Of a stretch of 64,000 bases of DNA, positions 19,625 to 30,199 are shown piece after piece. The notes beneath the pieces are model-generated. The model was not told the origin of the DNA, did not search any database, and worked only from the letters and a program-made list of their open reading frames with translations. The translations under genes were made by a program, and so were the position numbers. Source of the DNA: Agrypnia vestita (taxonomy: Eukaryota > Arthropoda > Insecta > Trichoptera > Phryganeidae); assembly GCA_016648135.1 (NCBI GenBank), contig JADDOH010000474.1, positions 186,001-250,000 on the forward strand. The letters are read 5' to 3'. Numbering within the stretch: position 1 is the stretch's first letter; each line of letters begins with the position of its first letter.

Positions 19625-19950
19625 TTTTATTTATTAGAGACACTAACAGGATAATAGGTACATGATACTCTGATAACAAAAATTAAAGTGAAGACTATGC
19701 CCATTATTAGTGTCTTCGGCATGCTCTAGTAACATGTATTTTTGCAATTAATTATATTTTACGTGTACATTTATGTGTACATATTGTATATTTTGTGTTT
19801 GAATGTAGTGCGATTAGTATTTAATGAATGATTTTATAGATTCAATGGATCTATACGTTCATGTCATCATTTAGAAAATGGATGTTGTGTATGAGTGAGT
19901 TTTTGAACGAAGATAAGGTATCTGCAAGAATATCAGCATCAATATTTAAC
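19625..19950 (-). mobile_element. Family R repeat, minus copy
   Basis: TTTATTAGAGACACTAACAG, ...AGTGTCTTCGGCATGC and GGTATCTGCAAGAATATCAG appear in reverse at 53990-54195 and 54540-54665, and partly at 44060-44210. The AGTGTCTCTAATAAATA end suggests a poly(A)-type 3' terminus. No coding sequence remains. Confidence 0.5.
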
Positions 19951-19954
19951 CTAA

Positions 19955-20530
19955 AGCGTAAAGAATATTTTCTTAACAAAATTAAATGAAGAAGACTCCT
20001 CCAAAGTTGCTTCTAGCTACCCTGTTTAATCTAAACATGTCGCAACATTATGCTATCATATTTTGCGTCTTTCAGTATTGGAAAAAGTAACATTCATCCA
20101 TGTGACTGTGACCTTCGACCGCTTAAATTTACTCTCACGTGCTCAGATAACAAGTCCCACTTCAAAAAAAAAAAAATCTAATTTCGAAATATTCTCTCCC
20201 CTTTTTTAATTTAAATTCCAAACATTTCTCGAAAGTGTTTTGCAGGTAAAAATATATTTCGAGTCGGACGCCAATTGCCAAACAAACACAGAGAGGAATC
20301 GACAGGTCTCGTGAAATATGACAGAGCGAACGGGGAAACATCAAATGTCCCGGGTGCGGAATTACTGTATTGAATTCGAGAGGCATCTATCTGCTCCTGA
20401 AGCGAGGCTGCGTGTCATCCAACTCCTCGATCTCGTGTGACGGATCGCTATTTCATATGTTCCGACATCTTTTTTATCGCGCATATTTTTAATCAAGACG
20501 CGTTTGTATCGCGAGTCTGCAATTTCAGAA
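19955..20530. other. Unassigned DNA
   Basis: No gene or known repeat was recognised. The minus ORF at 20162-20386 has no domain. Confidence 0.45.
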
Positions 20531-20535
20531 CGCAT

Positions 20536-21019
20536 ATTTATTTATTTTTTTCTTTATTTATTTAACGCCCTTATGGGCTTTTACAATATACAGAATATTT
20601 TTTTTTTAAAATAACATAAGACAGTTAAAATAATAATACATTTAAAAGTTACAATAATAATAGTTAAAAGGTAATAATAATAATAATAATAATACAGAAA
20701 ATCATAAGAAAAACATAAAAACATAAGATAAAATAATAATAAAGTTAAAGGTACAAATAATAATAGTTAAAGGTAAAATAGAAAGATTTATTGTCCATTT
20801 CCATTTCGTTGGGATGTAAACAATTGTATCAGCTTTGTCCTATAAACAGTTATACTATCAGCAAAAATGTCAGCCGCCTCTGCATGCTCATTCCCTAATG
20901 AGTGTAATCTGGGAATTACAGAGTTTGCTAATGCATTAGTTCTGACATTTCCACTATAATAGAACAATGCACTGTATCTTGATGACCTCGATGGAGCATA
21001 TAAGTCGATCAGACTAATA
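20536..21019 (-). mobile_element. LINE 3' half (jockey/CR1-like), minus copy 2
   Basis: The reversed tail (TTTATTTAACGCCCTTATGG then GCTTTTAC) and a (TAA)n-rich 3' UTR lead into the C-terminal codons on the minus strand (20788 upward): SLIDLYAPSRSSRYSALFYY, then SGNVRTNALANSVIPRLHSL, ending SQRNGNGQ and a stop. It is truncated at about 21019, where Penelope-like sequence begins. Confidence 0.65.
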
Positions 21020-21142
21020 ATATCTTTCATAACAGAAAAAAACATGTATATTAAAGAGTTAAGGTTGTTATTACGGTCGTTTAACATATTTAACTGTAAT
21101 TTCGGATATTTTATACGCACCGTACGTATTACCGAGAAGCGA

Positions 21143-21186
21143 ATCTCGACGTTTCGTTGGATACTTATCAAACGTCATCAGGAGGA
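21143..21186 (-). ncRNA. Hammerhead-like ribozyme (left arm)
   Basis: Minus strand: stem I CTC/GAG, CTGATGA, an extra C, stem II GTTTGA/TCCAAC with one mismatch, GAA, ACGT, cleavage-site C, GAGAT. The layout matches the Penelope arms at 18.0 and 62.2 kb. Confidence 0.45.
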
Positions 21187-21460
21187 CGACCTTTACCCGC
21201 GGAGGTGGAGGTCGGACTGATTAGGTGCTGCTTCTAGGGCGTAAATTGTATGCACTTTGTTGTGGAGTGTTCTCTTCTTCTACAATAGAGGTCGCCAGTG
21301 TGCAATATTTACTAGTTACGTCGGCGGATTTTAGTACATATTGCACACTGGCGACCTCTATTTTAGAAGAAGAGAACACTCCATAACAAAATGCATACAA
21401 TTTACGCCCTAGAAAGCAGCACCTAATCAGTCCGACCTCCACCTCCGCGGGTAAAGGTCG

Positions 21461-21504
21461 TCCTCCTGATGACGTTGGATAAGGATCCAATGAAACGTCG
21501 AGAT
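21461..21504 (+). ncRNA. Hammerhead-like ribozyme (right arm)
   Basis: Plus strand: CTGATGA, C, stem II GTTGGAT/ATCCAAT with loop AAGG (one G-T wobble), GAA, ACGT, C, GAGAT. The stem differs in sequence from the left arm but remains paired. Confidence 0.45.
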
Positions 21505-21570
21505 TCGCTTCTCGGTAATACATACGGTGCGTATAAAATATCCGAAATTACAGTTAAACATGTATATAGT

Positions 21571-21761
21571 AGCTCGTTGGTCTTGTGGTTAGGACACTCG
21601 CCTCGCAGTCTAAAGATCGCGGGTTCAAACTTCACGCCAAACCGGCAAGATATAACTACTTTCATAGCATAAGCGTTTAGCTTAGTTTGAAAATGGTAAG
21701 AATATTGACGTGACACGTATTTCGTGTTCGTATCTCTGTTAAAAAAAAAATTAAAAAATCA
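21571..21761 (+). mobile_element. SINE-like element with tRNA-related head
   Basis: GCTCGTTGGTCTTGTGGTTA then GGACACTCGCCTCGCAGTCT and GCGGGTTCAAACTTC resemble a tRNA with A box and B box (GGTTCAAACTT against the GGTTCGANTCC consensus). A cloverleaf with intact acceptor and T stems does not form, so this is not a working tRNA gene. A short body and an A-rich tail to 21761 follow. Confidence 0.4.
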
Positions 21762-21767
21762 TTCAGG

Positions 21768-22283
21768 GTGTACCAGAGCTAGCAGCAGAAACTTGGCCAG
21801 TAGATTCCCGACTATGGAATGAGCCTAAAATGTTCAAGCAACCATGGCCTAATATCAATAGTTATGAAGATATGCAATATCAAAGTTTCCATTTTTATTT
21901 CAATATTTCTGACTTATTTTCTTGCAAAAAGTTGAACTATCATTACAGTAACTTTTATTGATTATGAAAAATTCATTTTCATCAATAAAACTTGAATAAA
22001 ATGATAAAAACCTTGTAAAAGAATAACTTTTTTCAATTTTTGCAAGGTTTTTATCATTTTATTCGACTTGTATTAAAGCGAATGAATTTTTGTAATCGAC
22101 ATAAGTTACTGTAGTGATAGTTCAACTTTTTGCAAAAAATATGAAATATTGATAAAAAATGCAAACTTTGATATTGCATATCTCCATAACTATTGATATT
22201 AGGCCATGGTTGCTTGAACATTTTAGACTCATAACATAGTCAGGAATCTACCGGCTAAGTTTCTGCTTCTAGCTCTGGTACAC
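21768..22283. mobile_element. Long hairpin MITE, family B variant
   Basis: GTGTACCAGAGCTAGCAGCA then GAAACTTGGCCAGTAGATTC at the left is the near-exact inverse of the right end (GGAATCTACCGGCTAAGTTT, CTGCTTCTAGCTCTGGTACAC). The whole 516 bp folds on itself around a central AAAACCTTGCAAAAATT stretch. No coding capacity. Half of the same variant lies at 4254-4345. Confidence 0.75.
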
Positions 22284-22286
22284 TCG

Positions 22287-22391
22287 TATATAGGGTGGAC
22301 CATCGGATACGCCGGATTTAAAATTTCCTCAATTTTTTTTTAGGAAATCGAAGAAAATTTAAATCCGGCGTACCCGATGGGCCACCCTATA
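22287..22391. mobile_element. 105-bp fold-back element
   Basis: TATAGGGTGGACCATCGGAT, ACGCCGGATTTAAA is mirrored by TTTAAATCCGGCGTACCCGA, TGGGCCACCCTATA with two mismatches in about 34 paired bases. It lies 4 bp from the family B variant. It is a minimal hairpin MITE. Confidence 0.65.
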
Positions 22392-23084
22392 GTTACCACC
22401 AAGAGCCGAACCCAGAACATTAATTCCAGCAGATTGTTTGTAAGCAACAAATGAATGCTAAAGAAACTACAAATAGTACAAAACAAATACATATATTGGA
22501 ATGTGATAGAAGATAAAAAAAAATCTTTTTAAAAAAGTTACGAAATCCCGGTAGCAGCTAAAATTTGTTTTGAAATTGCAACTTCACAATAATGTGTTTT
22601 CTTTAATAAATATTATTAAGATTTTAAGATTAAGCCATGTGGTAGGGTTAGTGACGGACATCGTTACATGGATATTTATGTATTTTGATTAATACCGATG
22701 ACACACGCGATACTGTAATGGATGCGCGGAATGAGATCAGCTGTCGGATAGGAAGTAAAGGACGGAAATTCGAAATTATTATCATTGGGGTCGGGGATAA
22801 GGCGAATGCTCATCCAACCCCAGGAACTGTTTAATTTATTTTTTTAAAATACGTTAATTAATAGTGGTGTTAAATAGGCTGATAAAATCCGCTTTGTATC
22901 CACACTACCGAGTGAATCATGTCCTCCCCTATTGTTGGCCATCTGCCGGCAAATTGTCAAACATTTACTTTTATCTCCAATCTCAATAGATGGAAGTATG
23001 TATATTTAGAATTTCAAATTAAGTACTATAATGAGGTGTAAGTGGGAAGTATCAAAATAATTAATCACTTCCTTGTAAAAAAAG
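22392..23084. other. Unassigned DNA
   Basis: No feature was recognised between the fold-back element and the next family A copy. Confidence 0.45.
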
Positions 23085-23750
23085 TAACCCATAAAAACCA
23101 AGTTTTTACTAAACTCCCTATCTTTGTAAAATATAACAATAATTAAAGACGAATTAAAACATATAACATAACACTAAACTTACAGTAATTTAATATATTT
23201 CGAAAACGTTTTGAGATGTCAAGATTTTGACAGGTTCAATTATCATCAATATCGTACCTTATGAATTTCCAGCGTCAAATGATTTAGTCAGAATCAGATT
23301 TGTGTAATGTAGAATTCTTCAAAACTAAACAGAAATCTAAAAGAAATAAACTATTATTTGATTTTTACCCAAAAAACCCAATTTTGTTGTCATCTGTGAA
23401 CCAATTGTTTTGTAAATTTTCGAAATTCGTAGTGATGTACCTATTATACCGACGGAGTAATTCAAATTTAGAAAATATTCCGCGACGCTATCGGGCCGCC
23501 GCGCCGTTGCTAATCAAACTTTTCTAATGGTTCCAATTTGAAAAAACCAATAAAATTTCTAAAAATCCGAAATTATACTATAAATTTTTTTTTTTTAATG
23601 AAAATTTGATAGATCTTCTTGATCGTCGCCACGAGTCTGCTCGCCAAGTTTCAGCTCGGTTGGATCACGGGAAAAGGGTCAAAAATCGATCCAAAGTTTT
23701 TGTTGACGGCAAGCAAGCAGGCGCCACGAGTTAATATAAAGGGAGTAAAA
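23085..23750 (+). mobile_element. Family A MITE, copy (666 bp)
   Basis: It starts TAACCCATAAAAACCAAGTT and ends CGCCACGAGTTAATATAAAG then GGAGTAAAA. The GACGCTATCGGGCCGCCGCG and TTGATAGATCTTCTTGATCG blocks match the copies at 31824, 52774 and 57182. An extra segment near 23130-23320 makes it longer than its relatives. Confidence 0.75.
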
Positions 23751-24022
23751 ATCACGAAATTAGTGTGACGTACTTTATGGATGACCCCTTACTGGAAACG
23801 CACGCAGCATTTTGGTAGACTAGGGATCGACACGAAATTAGGCTGACGTCTGCGAATAGTGTTGTCCCAGTCATTCCCATAGATTCCCCGAGTTGGAGTG
23901 TCATTTGTGGTTTCCCCCACGAGTGAGGAGTGACATGAGCTGAGATGTTCCCGCGCGACGGTCTAGCGGGCCGCCAAACACTTACTGCCTTCTCGGCTGA
24001 TTCACGCCAGCCAACATCTAAT

Positions 24023-24729
24023 GTACCTAATAGTGATGGGTCCGCTCTGTACTCACTACTACAATGTAGTACTACACTACATTGAAGTGCACACTTCAAT
24101 GTAGTGTAGTGCACACTACAAACTACAAACACCAAAGTTATTGAAAGTATAAACTTCAAATAGTACACTTCATTTCAAAGCGAACACTACAAAGTACATA
24201 CACTTCAAAGTTATCGACAGTATGAGAAACATACTTTAAATAGTGCATTTTTTACGTGAAATTTTTGGGAAGTTCATGTAGATATATGAAGAAATCTTTG
24301 GAAACTGTAACACTCCCCCCCCCATGGTTTGAAAATTTTTTAGAATCTAATGAAGAAATCTGGCTGGCGACCTTCTTTTTTTTTAGGTCGCCAAATGTAA
24401 CATTTGGCGACCTAAAAAAAAACTAACCTTAAATATTTTTCTCGTTGACCTTTTTTTTTTTTTAGCTCGACAAATTTTTATTTGTTAATATTAACTCACT
24501 AGTACTACATTACTTCATTTCATTACACATCACTTTATTAATACTACAATTACTTCATTACATTACTTCACTTCATTTACTTCACTTCATTTCGTAGTAC
24601 TACAATTACTTCACTTCAAGTAGTTTTTACTACAATTGTAGTATACACTTTGTAGCCTTCAAACTGGTGAACGTGTGTGTGTTGAAGTCTTCATTTTGAA
24701 ATGTAGTTTTTCCCTTCGCTAGTACCTAA
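24023..24729. mobile_element. hAT-type non-autonomous element with perfect 8-bp duplication
   Basis: The element spans 24031-24721: left end TAGTGATGGG, right end CCCTTCGCTA. The flanks GTACCTAA (24023-24030) and GTACCTAA (24722-24729) are identical 8-mers, the diagnostic target duplication of hAT elements, whose ends also suit. The interior has no transposase. It is packed with ACTACA/TGTAGT and ACTTCA/TGAAGT words on both strands, a probable set of subterminal binding repeats. Confidence 0.85.
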
Positions 24730-24738
24730 TAAAACGGA

Positions 24739-25250
24739 TTTTTTACTTCCTTTCTTTTAACTCGTGGCGTCTGCTTGATTGTTTTCTCGACGAAAAAACT
24801 TTGGATCGATTTTTAACCCTTTTCCCGTGATCCAAGTGAGCTGAAACTTTGCAAGTAGACTCGTGGCGACGATCAAAAAGATCTATCAAATTTTCGTTAA
24901 AAAAGAATAATAATCATAGTACAATTTTGGATTTTTCAAATTTTTAATATATTTTTCAACGGTGGCCCGATAACGTCGCGGAATATTTAAAATTTGAATT
25001 ACTCCGTCGGTATGTATAATAGGTACTTCACTACGAATTTCGAAAATTTATGACAATTTTTTCATAGATGACAGCACACTTCGGTTTTTTGGGAAGAAAT
25101 CAAATGATAAAGAGATATTTTTAGAGATTTTTGACATAGATATTTGTCTAGACATGTTTCATTTTCAGTCAATCAATTATTTAATTACATGATGGTAAAC
25201 TTAATTTACAAAGAAAGGGAGTAAAATAAAAACTTGGTTTTTATGAGTTA
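24739..25250 (-). mobile_element. Family A MITE, minus copy
   Basis: TTTTTACTTCCTTTCTTTTA and ACTCGTGGCGTCTGCTTGAT at the left, AAAGAAAGGGAGTAAAATAA then AACTTGGTTTTTATGAGTTA at the right. It lies 9 bp from the hAT-type duplication. The interior matches 57240-57470 in reverse. Confidence 0.75.
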
Positions 25251-25407
25251 GTTTTTTTTTAAATTATTTCACGAGTCATGAGTGTGCAACTTGTCAGTCT
25301 TGTTTTTAAGATCTGAATCTGTCCTTCGCCGAAGCTGATAATTGTTGGCAGTGTATATTTCGGTATATCTCGGTAATCGTTTTACCGTCTTCAGTCATAT
25401 GTAAGAT

Positions 25408-26008
25408 TGTAACGAGGCTAAAGAGAATTGCGCACTTCTGTCACATGTCACGACAACGTTATCGAAGATTCCAGAACGGCCCAGCGTAATCTACGGATTT
25501 CTGGAAGCATCGAGAAGCATCTACAGAGATCTGGAAGCCGCGAGAAGATTCTCCTTAACACTAGAAACACCTAGGGGGTTCGATATCAGCATTAGCCAGA
25601 TGTAAATAGGACCGCGCGCGAGACTAAAGTTGTTGTCGTTTTTGACGCGCTTGACAGCGAAACCAAAGCTAAGGCAGCCGCGAGCCGCGAAGGCCAGTGT
25701 GGCCAGCCGAGCGATAATTCGACAGCGAATATGTAATGATCTTACGTAGCGAAATAAACCGGAGCGAATAATAAGTGCGAAAATTGATTAAATGTTCTAG
25801 TGAATAGTGAATAATGAGTGAAAGCGATTATAAAGTGTCTATTTACGAGTGATAAATTTACGAAATAGTTTAATTTAGATAAGAGCGTTAAGTTAAATAG
25901 TATTAAGTGACTTGGTACGTTTGATTAATTAATTAATCAGTAATTAATAAATCCGTTATAAAATTCCAGCGTTTTCATTAATTCCTTCCGCAGCCACGAC
26001 TCGTGACA
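25408..26008. mobile_element. Solo LTR, copy 2
   Basis: TGTAACGAGGCTAAAGAGAA ... CACGACTCGTGACA is homologous to the solo LTR at 14946-15574, with the same blocks (AAGGCAGCCGCGAG, ATTCGACAGCGA or ACTGCGA, GTCTATTTACGAGTGATAAA). The flanking 4-mers (AGAT, ATAC) do not match, so recombination between copies or decay is possible. Confidence 0.65.
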
Positions 26009-26142
26009 ATACACTAACAGTTGAGCAATCGGCTATCTAGTGTCTGTGATTGGCTACCGCCCATTAACATTTGATTATTTTTCGAAACTGGCAATCACAA
26101 AACCGCGCAATGCATTCTGCGTTTTTGAAGCGGTCATAATAT

Positions 26143-26335
26143 ACAGGGTTATTTGTAAAACATTAATAACCTCGCAGGACTGTACTCCTGCCTTGATTAT
26201 GAGTCGAAAATGTTCAAGCTATCATGACCTAATATCAATAGTTATGGAGATATGCAACATCAAAATTTGATTTTTTTTTTTCAATATTTTTAACTTATTT
26301 TTTGTAAAACATTGAACTATCATTACAGTTACAGT
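26143..26335 (+). mobile_element. Family B MITE, half copy
   Basis: TACAGGGTTATTTGTAAAAC, ATTAATAACCTCGCAGGACT and CATCAAAATTTG reproduce one arm of the family B hairpin, ending near GAACTATCATTACAGTTACA where reverse-transcriptase sequence begins. Confidence 0.6.
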
Positions 26336-26620
26336 TACATTACATTCTGCCTCGCAACATGCCTTTCCCATTACCATTTTAGCTTCGCTACATTATCCAC
26401 GATATCCACTGCTCTAGTTCTGCGCCCAATTTCATCATTTCTAATTCATCATCTCTTAGGCTTACGCCGAGCGTGGATCTCTCCGTATCCTTGGATCGTT
26501 GAGTGCATTTGAGGTTTTCTACACTTTTCTTCGTAAGGGCCATCGTCTCCACTCCGTACGTCATCACAACTGGCGCCAAATGAAGTGAAGCGCGCGGGCG
26601 AAACACTCTCGTTTCACAAA
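26336..26620 (-). pseudogene. RTE-like LINE, reverse-transcriptase C-terminal remnant
   Basis: The minus frame reads LHLAPVVMTYGVETMALTKK, then SVENLKCTQRSKDTERSTLG and VSLRDDELE. The pattern P-MTYG-ETW-LT-K----L---QR-MER-MLGVSLRD is typical of the region after the reverse-transcriptase core in RTE-type and related non-LTR elements. The Trp after ET is replaced by Met. The catalytic motif is absent and the frame breaks after WISWIM. It lies beside a family B half copy and has no link to a host gene. Confidence 0.6.
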
Positions 26621-26850
26621 GTGTCGAAAACAAGGCACAATTTATGCGATACAAGCTCGCCGGTCTGCGGAGAAAATTCTTTTTCATACTTTGCCAAAAT
26701 CGTAGCCTATTTATTCGCTATGTTATTTTATGGAACGTTCGCGAATTTCTTACATCGTCGAGCTTATACAATACGATTCCCGTAATTAGAAGTTTAAATA
26801 ATATAAAGAGAATGTTAAGTTTTTTTTAAAGTATGGTAACAGTAATTGTA

Positions 26851-27655
26851 ATAATTTTCGGACGTATTCCAGTGTAATGTTGATAATTCGAAAGAATCTC
26901 ATATACACATGTAAATGATATCGCTTTGAACTCCAACCAAAATATAGATACCTCATTATCAATAGTGACATCTGCATTGTATTATGGGAATGAAAAAGCT
27001 TTGGACTGCAGGTGGCGGTAGTAAGAATACAACTCACATATGAAACAAGTTGTGTAAGTTAAACACATTATGGGTGCTGAGAATATTTTGAGTATGTCCA
27101 AATTTTTCAAGAAACTAGTCTAAAAAGGGAACTAAGAATTGAATTAATTTTCAGACGTATTCCAGTGTAATGTTAATAATTCGAAAGAATCTCATATACA
27201 CACATAAATGATATTGCTTTGAACTCCAATCAAAATATAGACACCTCATTATCAAAAGTGACATCTGCATTGGATTATGGGAATGAAAAAGCTTTGGACT
27301 GCAGGTGGCGGTAGTAAGAATACAACTCACATATGAAACAAGTTGTGTAAGTTAAACACATTATGGGTGCTGAGAATATTTTGAGTATGTCCAAATTTTT
27401 CAAGAAACTAGTCTAAAAAGGACACTAAGAATTGAATTAATTTTCAGACGTATTCCAGTGTAATGTTAATAATTCGAAAGAATCTCATATACACACATAA
27501 ATGATATTGCTTTGAACTCCAATCAAAATATGGACACCTCATTATCAATAGTGACATCTGCATTGGATTATGGAAATGAAAAAGCTTTGGACTGCAGGTG
27601 GCGGCAGTAAGAATACAACTCACATACGAAACAAGCTGTGTAACTTAAACATATA
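26851..27655. repeat. 293-bp tandem array derived from family C MITE
   Basis: GACGTATTCCAGTGTAATGT recurs at 26861, 27154 and 27447, so two full units of 293 bp and about 210 bp of a third are present. Units 2 and 3 are nearly identical; unit 1 has more substitutions. The unit contains GGACTGCAGGTGGCGGTAGT and TTTTGAGTATGTCCAAATTT, both part of the interior or flank of the family C MITE. The third unit runs straight into family C terminal sequence (27655-27760). Confidence 0.8.
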
Positions 27656-27765
27656 TAAAACTTCCAAAAATTTGATAGATGCGGTGGTCTATCACGGGTG
27701 GAAATGGTGAACGTTACATTGCGTAAACTGATCACTTAACCCAGCCAGGTAGTAGTGGTGGGTGC
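27656..27765 (-). mobile_element. Family C MITE fragment
   Basis: AACTTCCAAAAATTTGATAG, then GTGAACGTTACATTGCG and CTGATCACTTAACCCAGCC follow the family C order in reverse. The fragment ends before the terminal repeat. From here to 28280 I see no feature. Confidence 0.55.
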
Positions 27766-28219
27766 TCTCTAACTTCATTAACATAGTTTTAAAGCCGTTA
27801 GCCTACCGTGGAGCTAGAGATAGACCACGAGACACGCAACATATTTTCCATCCAACGATAGGACGCAGAGATTTGATGATTCTCGTACAAACGAAATATT
27901 AACAGTGCAAACAATCTGTCACAAAAATGGTTTAGGGTGTTATGCAGACTGATGGAAGTGATATCCAAATGTCTTTGGTGTCCATTCTGTCATAGTCAGT
28001 GTGGACACCCTACTCTTAACTTTTTACACAACACTATTCGAGAAGACATTATTGTCACCTGCATTTGCACAAATACCCGACTGCCGAAAACAGGTCATAA
28101 TTTATTGCTAATTAAATTTCATTTCTTATCACTATTTAATATACACAAACATTCATTTAATTTTCTTGAATAGGTATATACCTAAATATACTTTTTAACT
28201 GTGCTATTATGTATACATT

Positions 28220-29305
28220 TTGTTACTATCAATGTATATGATTTTTTATATATATTACTTTACTTTCACTATTGCTTTTGTGTTATACAATGTTATACAA
28301 TTTATGGCGAGCTACCTCCATAATAGGAACCAATACGTCTCCTACGGTCTATTCGCGTCAGAGTGCTTCTATACCTTCTCGGGTGTCCCGCAAGGATCTA
28401 ACCTGGGTCTATTGTTGTTCTCGATTTTTATCAATAATATAAAAAATGTAATTTTAAACTCGCGCTTTCTGTTATTTGCGGATGACTTAAAGCTTTTCTT
28501 AAAGGTGTCAACTTTGGACGATTTTCATCTTCTCCAAACAGATATATCAAATATATGTGAATGGGGAAGACGAAATAAACTTTTGTTTAATGTTTCCAAG
28601 TGTTCGGTTACATCCTTCACTAGGGCCCAAAAAACTCTATTTTTTCGCTACAAAATGAACAACCAAAATCTGACAAGAACATCGAATGTTAAAGATCTAG
28701 GTGTTAGATTTGTAAGCAACCTGACATTTCACGATCACATAGAGACGATCAGTGGTAATGCTCTGAGAATGTTAGGATTTGTTCTGCGTACTGCCAGGGT
28801 TTTCGAGAATACCCGCGTACTGAGAACTCTTTACAACTCCTTGGTGCGGAGTAGACTCGAGAGTGGCTCGATGATCTGGGGGCCACATGAGAGCAAGTAC
28901 TCTCTTATGGTGGAGAAAGTCCAAAAGAAGTTTCTGAGATATCTCTACATGAGAGAGTACGGGCATTATCCTTGGCTTTACCCAACCGAGTTTCTCCAGG
29001 GTATGCTTGGCTACAATAGTTTAGAGACTAGAAGGAATGTGTATTTGATTACACATTTTTATCGATTGTTGCGCGGTACGATCGACAATACTGAAATTAT
29101 GCAGAGCATTGGTTTGTATGTTCCTGATAATTACCTTAGACATCGTCAGCATAGATTGTTTCACATTCCAATATACAGGACCAACCTGCCGATGGTTATG
29201 CCTGTTGGAAAAGCTACAGCTATGCTGAACAAAATCGCTTTGGATATTGATATATTCCATGTGTCTGAGGGGGTTTTCCGAAGCAGGGTTCTCCTACACC
29301 TCTGA
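28220..29305 (+). pseudogene. LINE reverse transcriptase, C-terminal two thirds
   Basis: This is the longest open frame in the window (361 codons). LINE sequence starts at about residue 22 (FMASYLHNRNQYVSYG); the residues before it are chance upstream sequence. The RT motifs follow in order: SGVPQGSNLGLLLFSIFINN (residues about 54-73, domain 4), LLFADDLKLF (about 84-93, the catalytic FADD motif), then WGRRNKLLFNVSKCSV (domain 6) and KDLGVRF (domain 7). The C-terminal part, with RTLYNSLVRSRLESGSMIWG and YSLMVEKVQKKFLRYLYMRE, matches the post-RT region of jockey/CR1-type elements. G-P-Q-G-S-L-G-P is changed (NLGLL) but both catalytic Asp are intact. Domains 0-3 and the endonuclease are missing, so it cannot mobilise itself. 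The frame is open to RVLLHL and a stop, suggesting recent insertion. Confidence 0.85.
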
Positions 29306-29520
29306 CCAGATTGTACAGGTCACTTTTAATTAGTTAATAATAAATTGTTATTTTAATATACAATATGTATATGGGTGTGTATATATATATGTATATGTAT
29401 ATGTGTATGTATGTATATATATGTGTATAAATTCATAATATGTATGCATTAAACATAAAGTTTGTAATGTACATATTATGTAATAAATAAAAATTGAATT
29501 GAATTGAATTGAATTGAATA
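28285..29520 (+). mobile_element. 5'-truncated LINE with (ATTGA)n tail
   Basis: It consists of a reverse-transcriptase 3' part (see the CDS remnant), a short 3' UTR with TG-rich microsatellites (29362-29430), AATAAA at about 29481 and a tail of about five ATTGA units ending near 29519. The copy begins within RT domain 4, as expected of a 5'-truncated retrotransposition product. A tail of pentamer repeats rather than poly(A) occurs in several jockey/I-related lineages. Confidence 0.75.
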
Positions 29521-30190
29521 CTGTTCTTATTATCCACATTTTATATTTATATACTAAATTAATTAATCAATTAATCTTATAATAATAAAGTATTTTGTTG
29601 TATATCTTTATTATTTTTTGTTCTCACTATATTATTCAGCTGCTCATCTCGGCACAGGTTCTTCCTAGTGAGATGAGCGGCTCCATCTCCTATGTCATGT
29701 AACAAGATGAAGATAAATAAATAAAATAATGGGCATAGCGTGGTAGGCGTAGAATAACGGTCGCAAGTGTGAGTGGTCGTTAAACGAAATTAACGTTAAA
29801 TGACTAATGCCCGAGTCCAGCAATCCGGGCGGTCCGTATATTTTATAATAAACAAAAAACGACATATTCAAAAGAATTCGAAAACATAAACATTGTTAGT
29901 GTATCAACAATTTTTCTTCACTGGCATTGACAACTTTAACAAAGACGCAATTTTTAAACAGAGACATCAATTAACTATTGACGAATGCAGCCGTATTACT
30001 GCGCACAGGTAGCGTGGCTATCCAATGTCACGCCGGATAGATTTCCGACAGGTACGATTTAAAAAACAAATTTCTTGTGATCAAATTAAAGAATTTTAAT
30101 TTTATAATTTATACTTGTGAATTAACATGACTTTTACGAGTCAGAAAAATATAAATAGGTACCTCGCAAAAATTGGAAACAGAATTTTTC
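29521..30190. other. Unassigned AT-rich DNA
   Basis: No gene was recognised. A short LINE-like A/T tail (GAAGATAAATAAATAAAATA, near 29709) is the only repeat feature. Confidence 0.45.
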
Positions 30191-30199
30191 CAAGATATA

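Larger units (their letters stand above)
21050..21560. mobile_element. Penelope-like palindrome with about 210-bp arms
   Basis: The left arm 21097-21304 is an almost perfect inverted copy of the right arm 21341-21548, separated by about 36 bases. Outermost words are GGATATTTTATACGCACCGT and its complement. Inner words are TAGAGGTCGCCAGTGTGCAA and its complement. Each arm holds a hammerhead-like core. The sequence outside the left arm, read on the minus strand, begins MLNDRNNNLNSL, like the MSKDRNNNLNTL start beside the homologous palindrome at 62156. This suggests the 5' end of an ORF. Confidence 0.6.

Noticed and set aside
21571..21645. tRNA gene
   Set aside because: A and B boxes are recognisable, but acceptor and T stems do not pair and a SINE-like body with A-rich tail follows.
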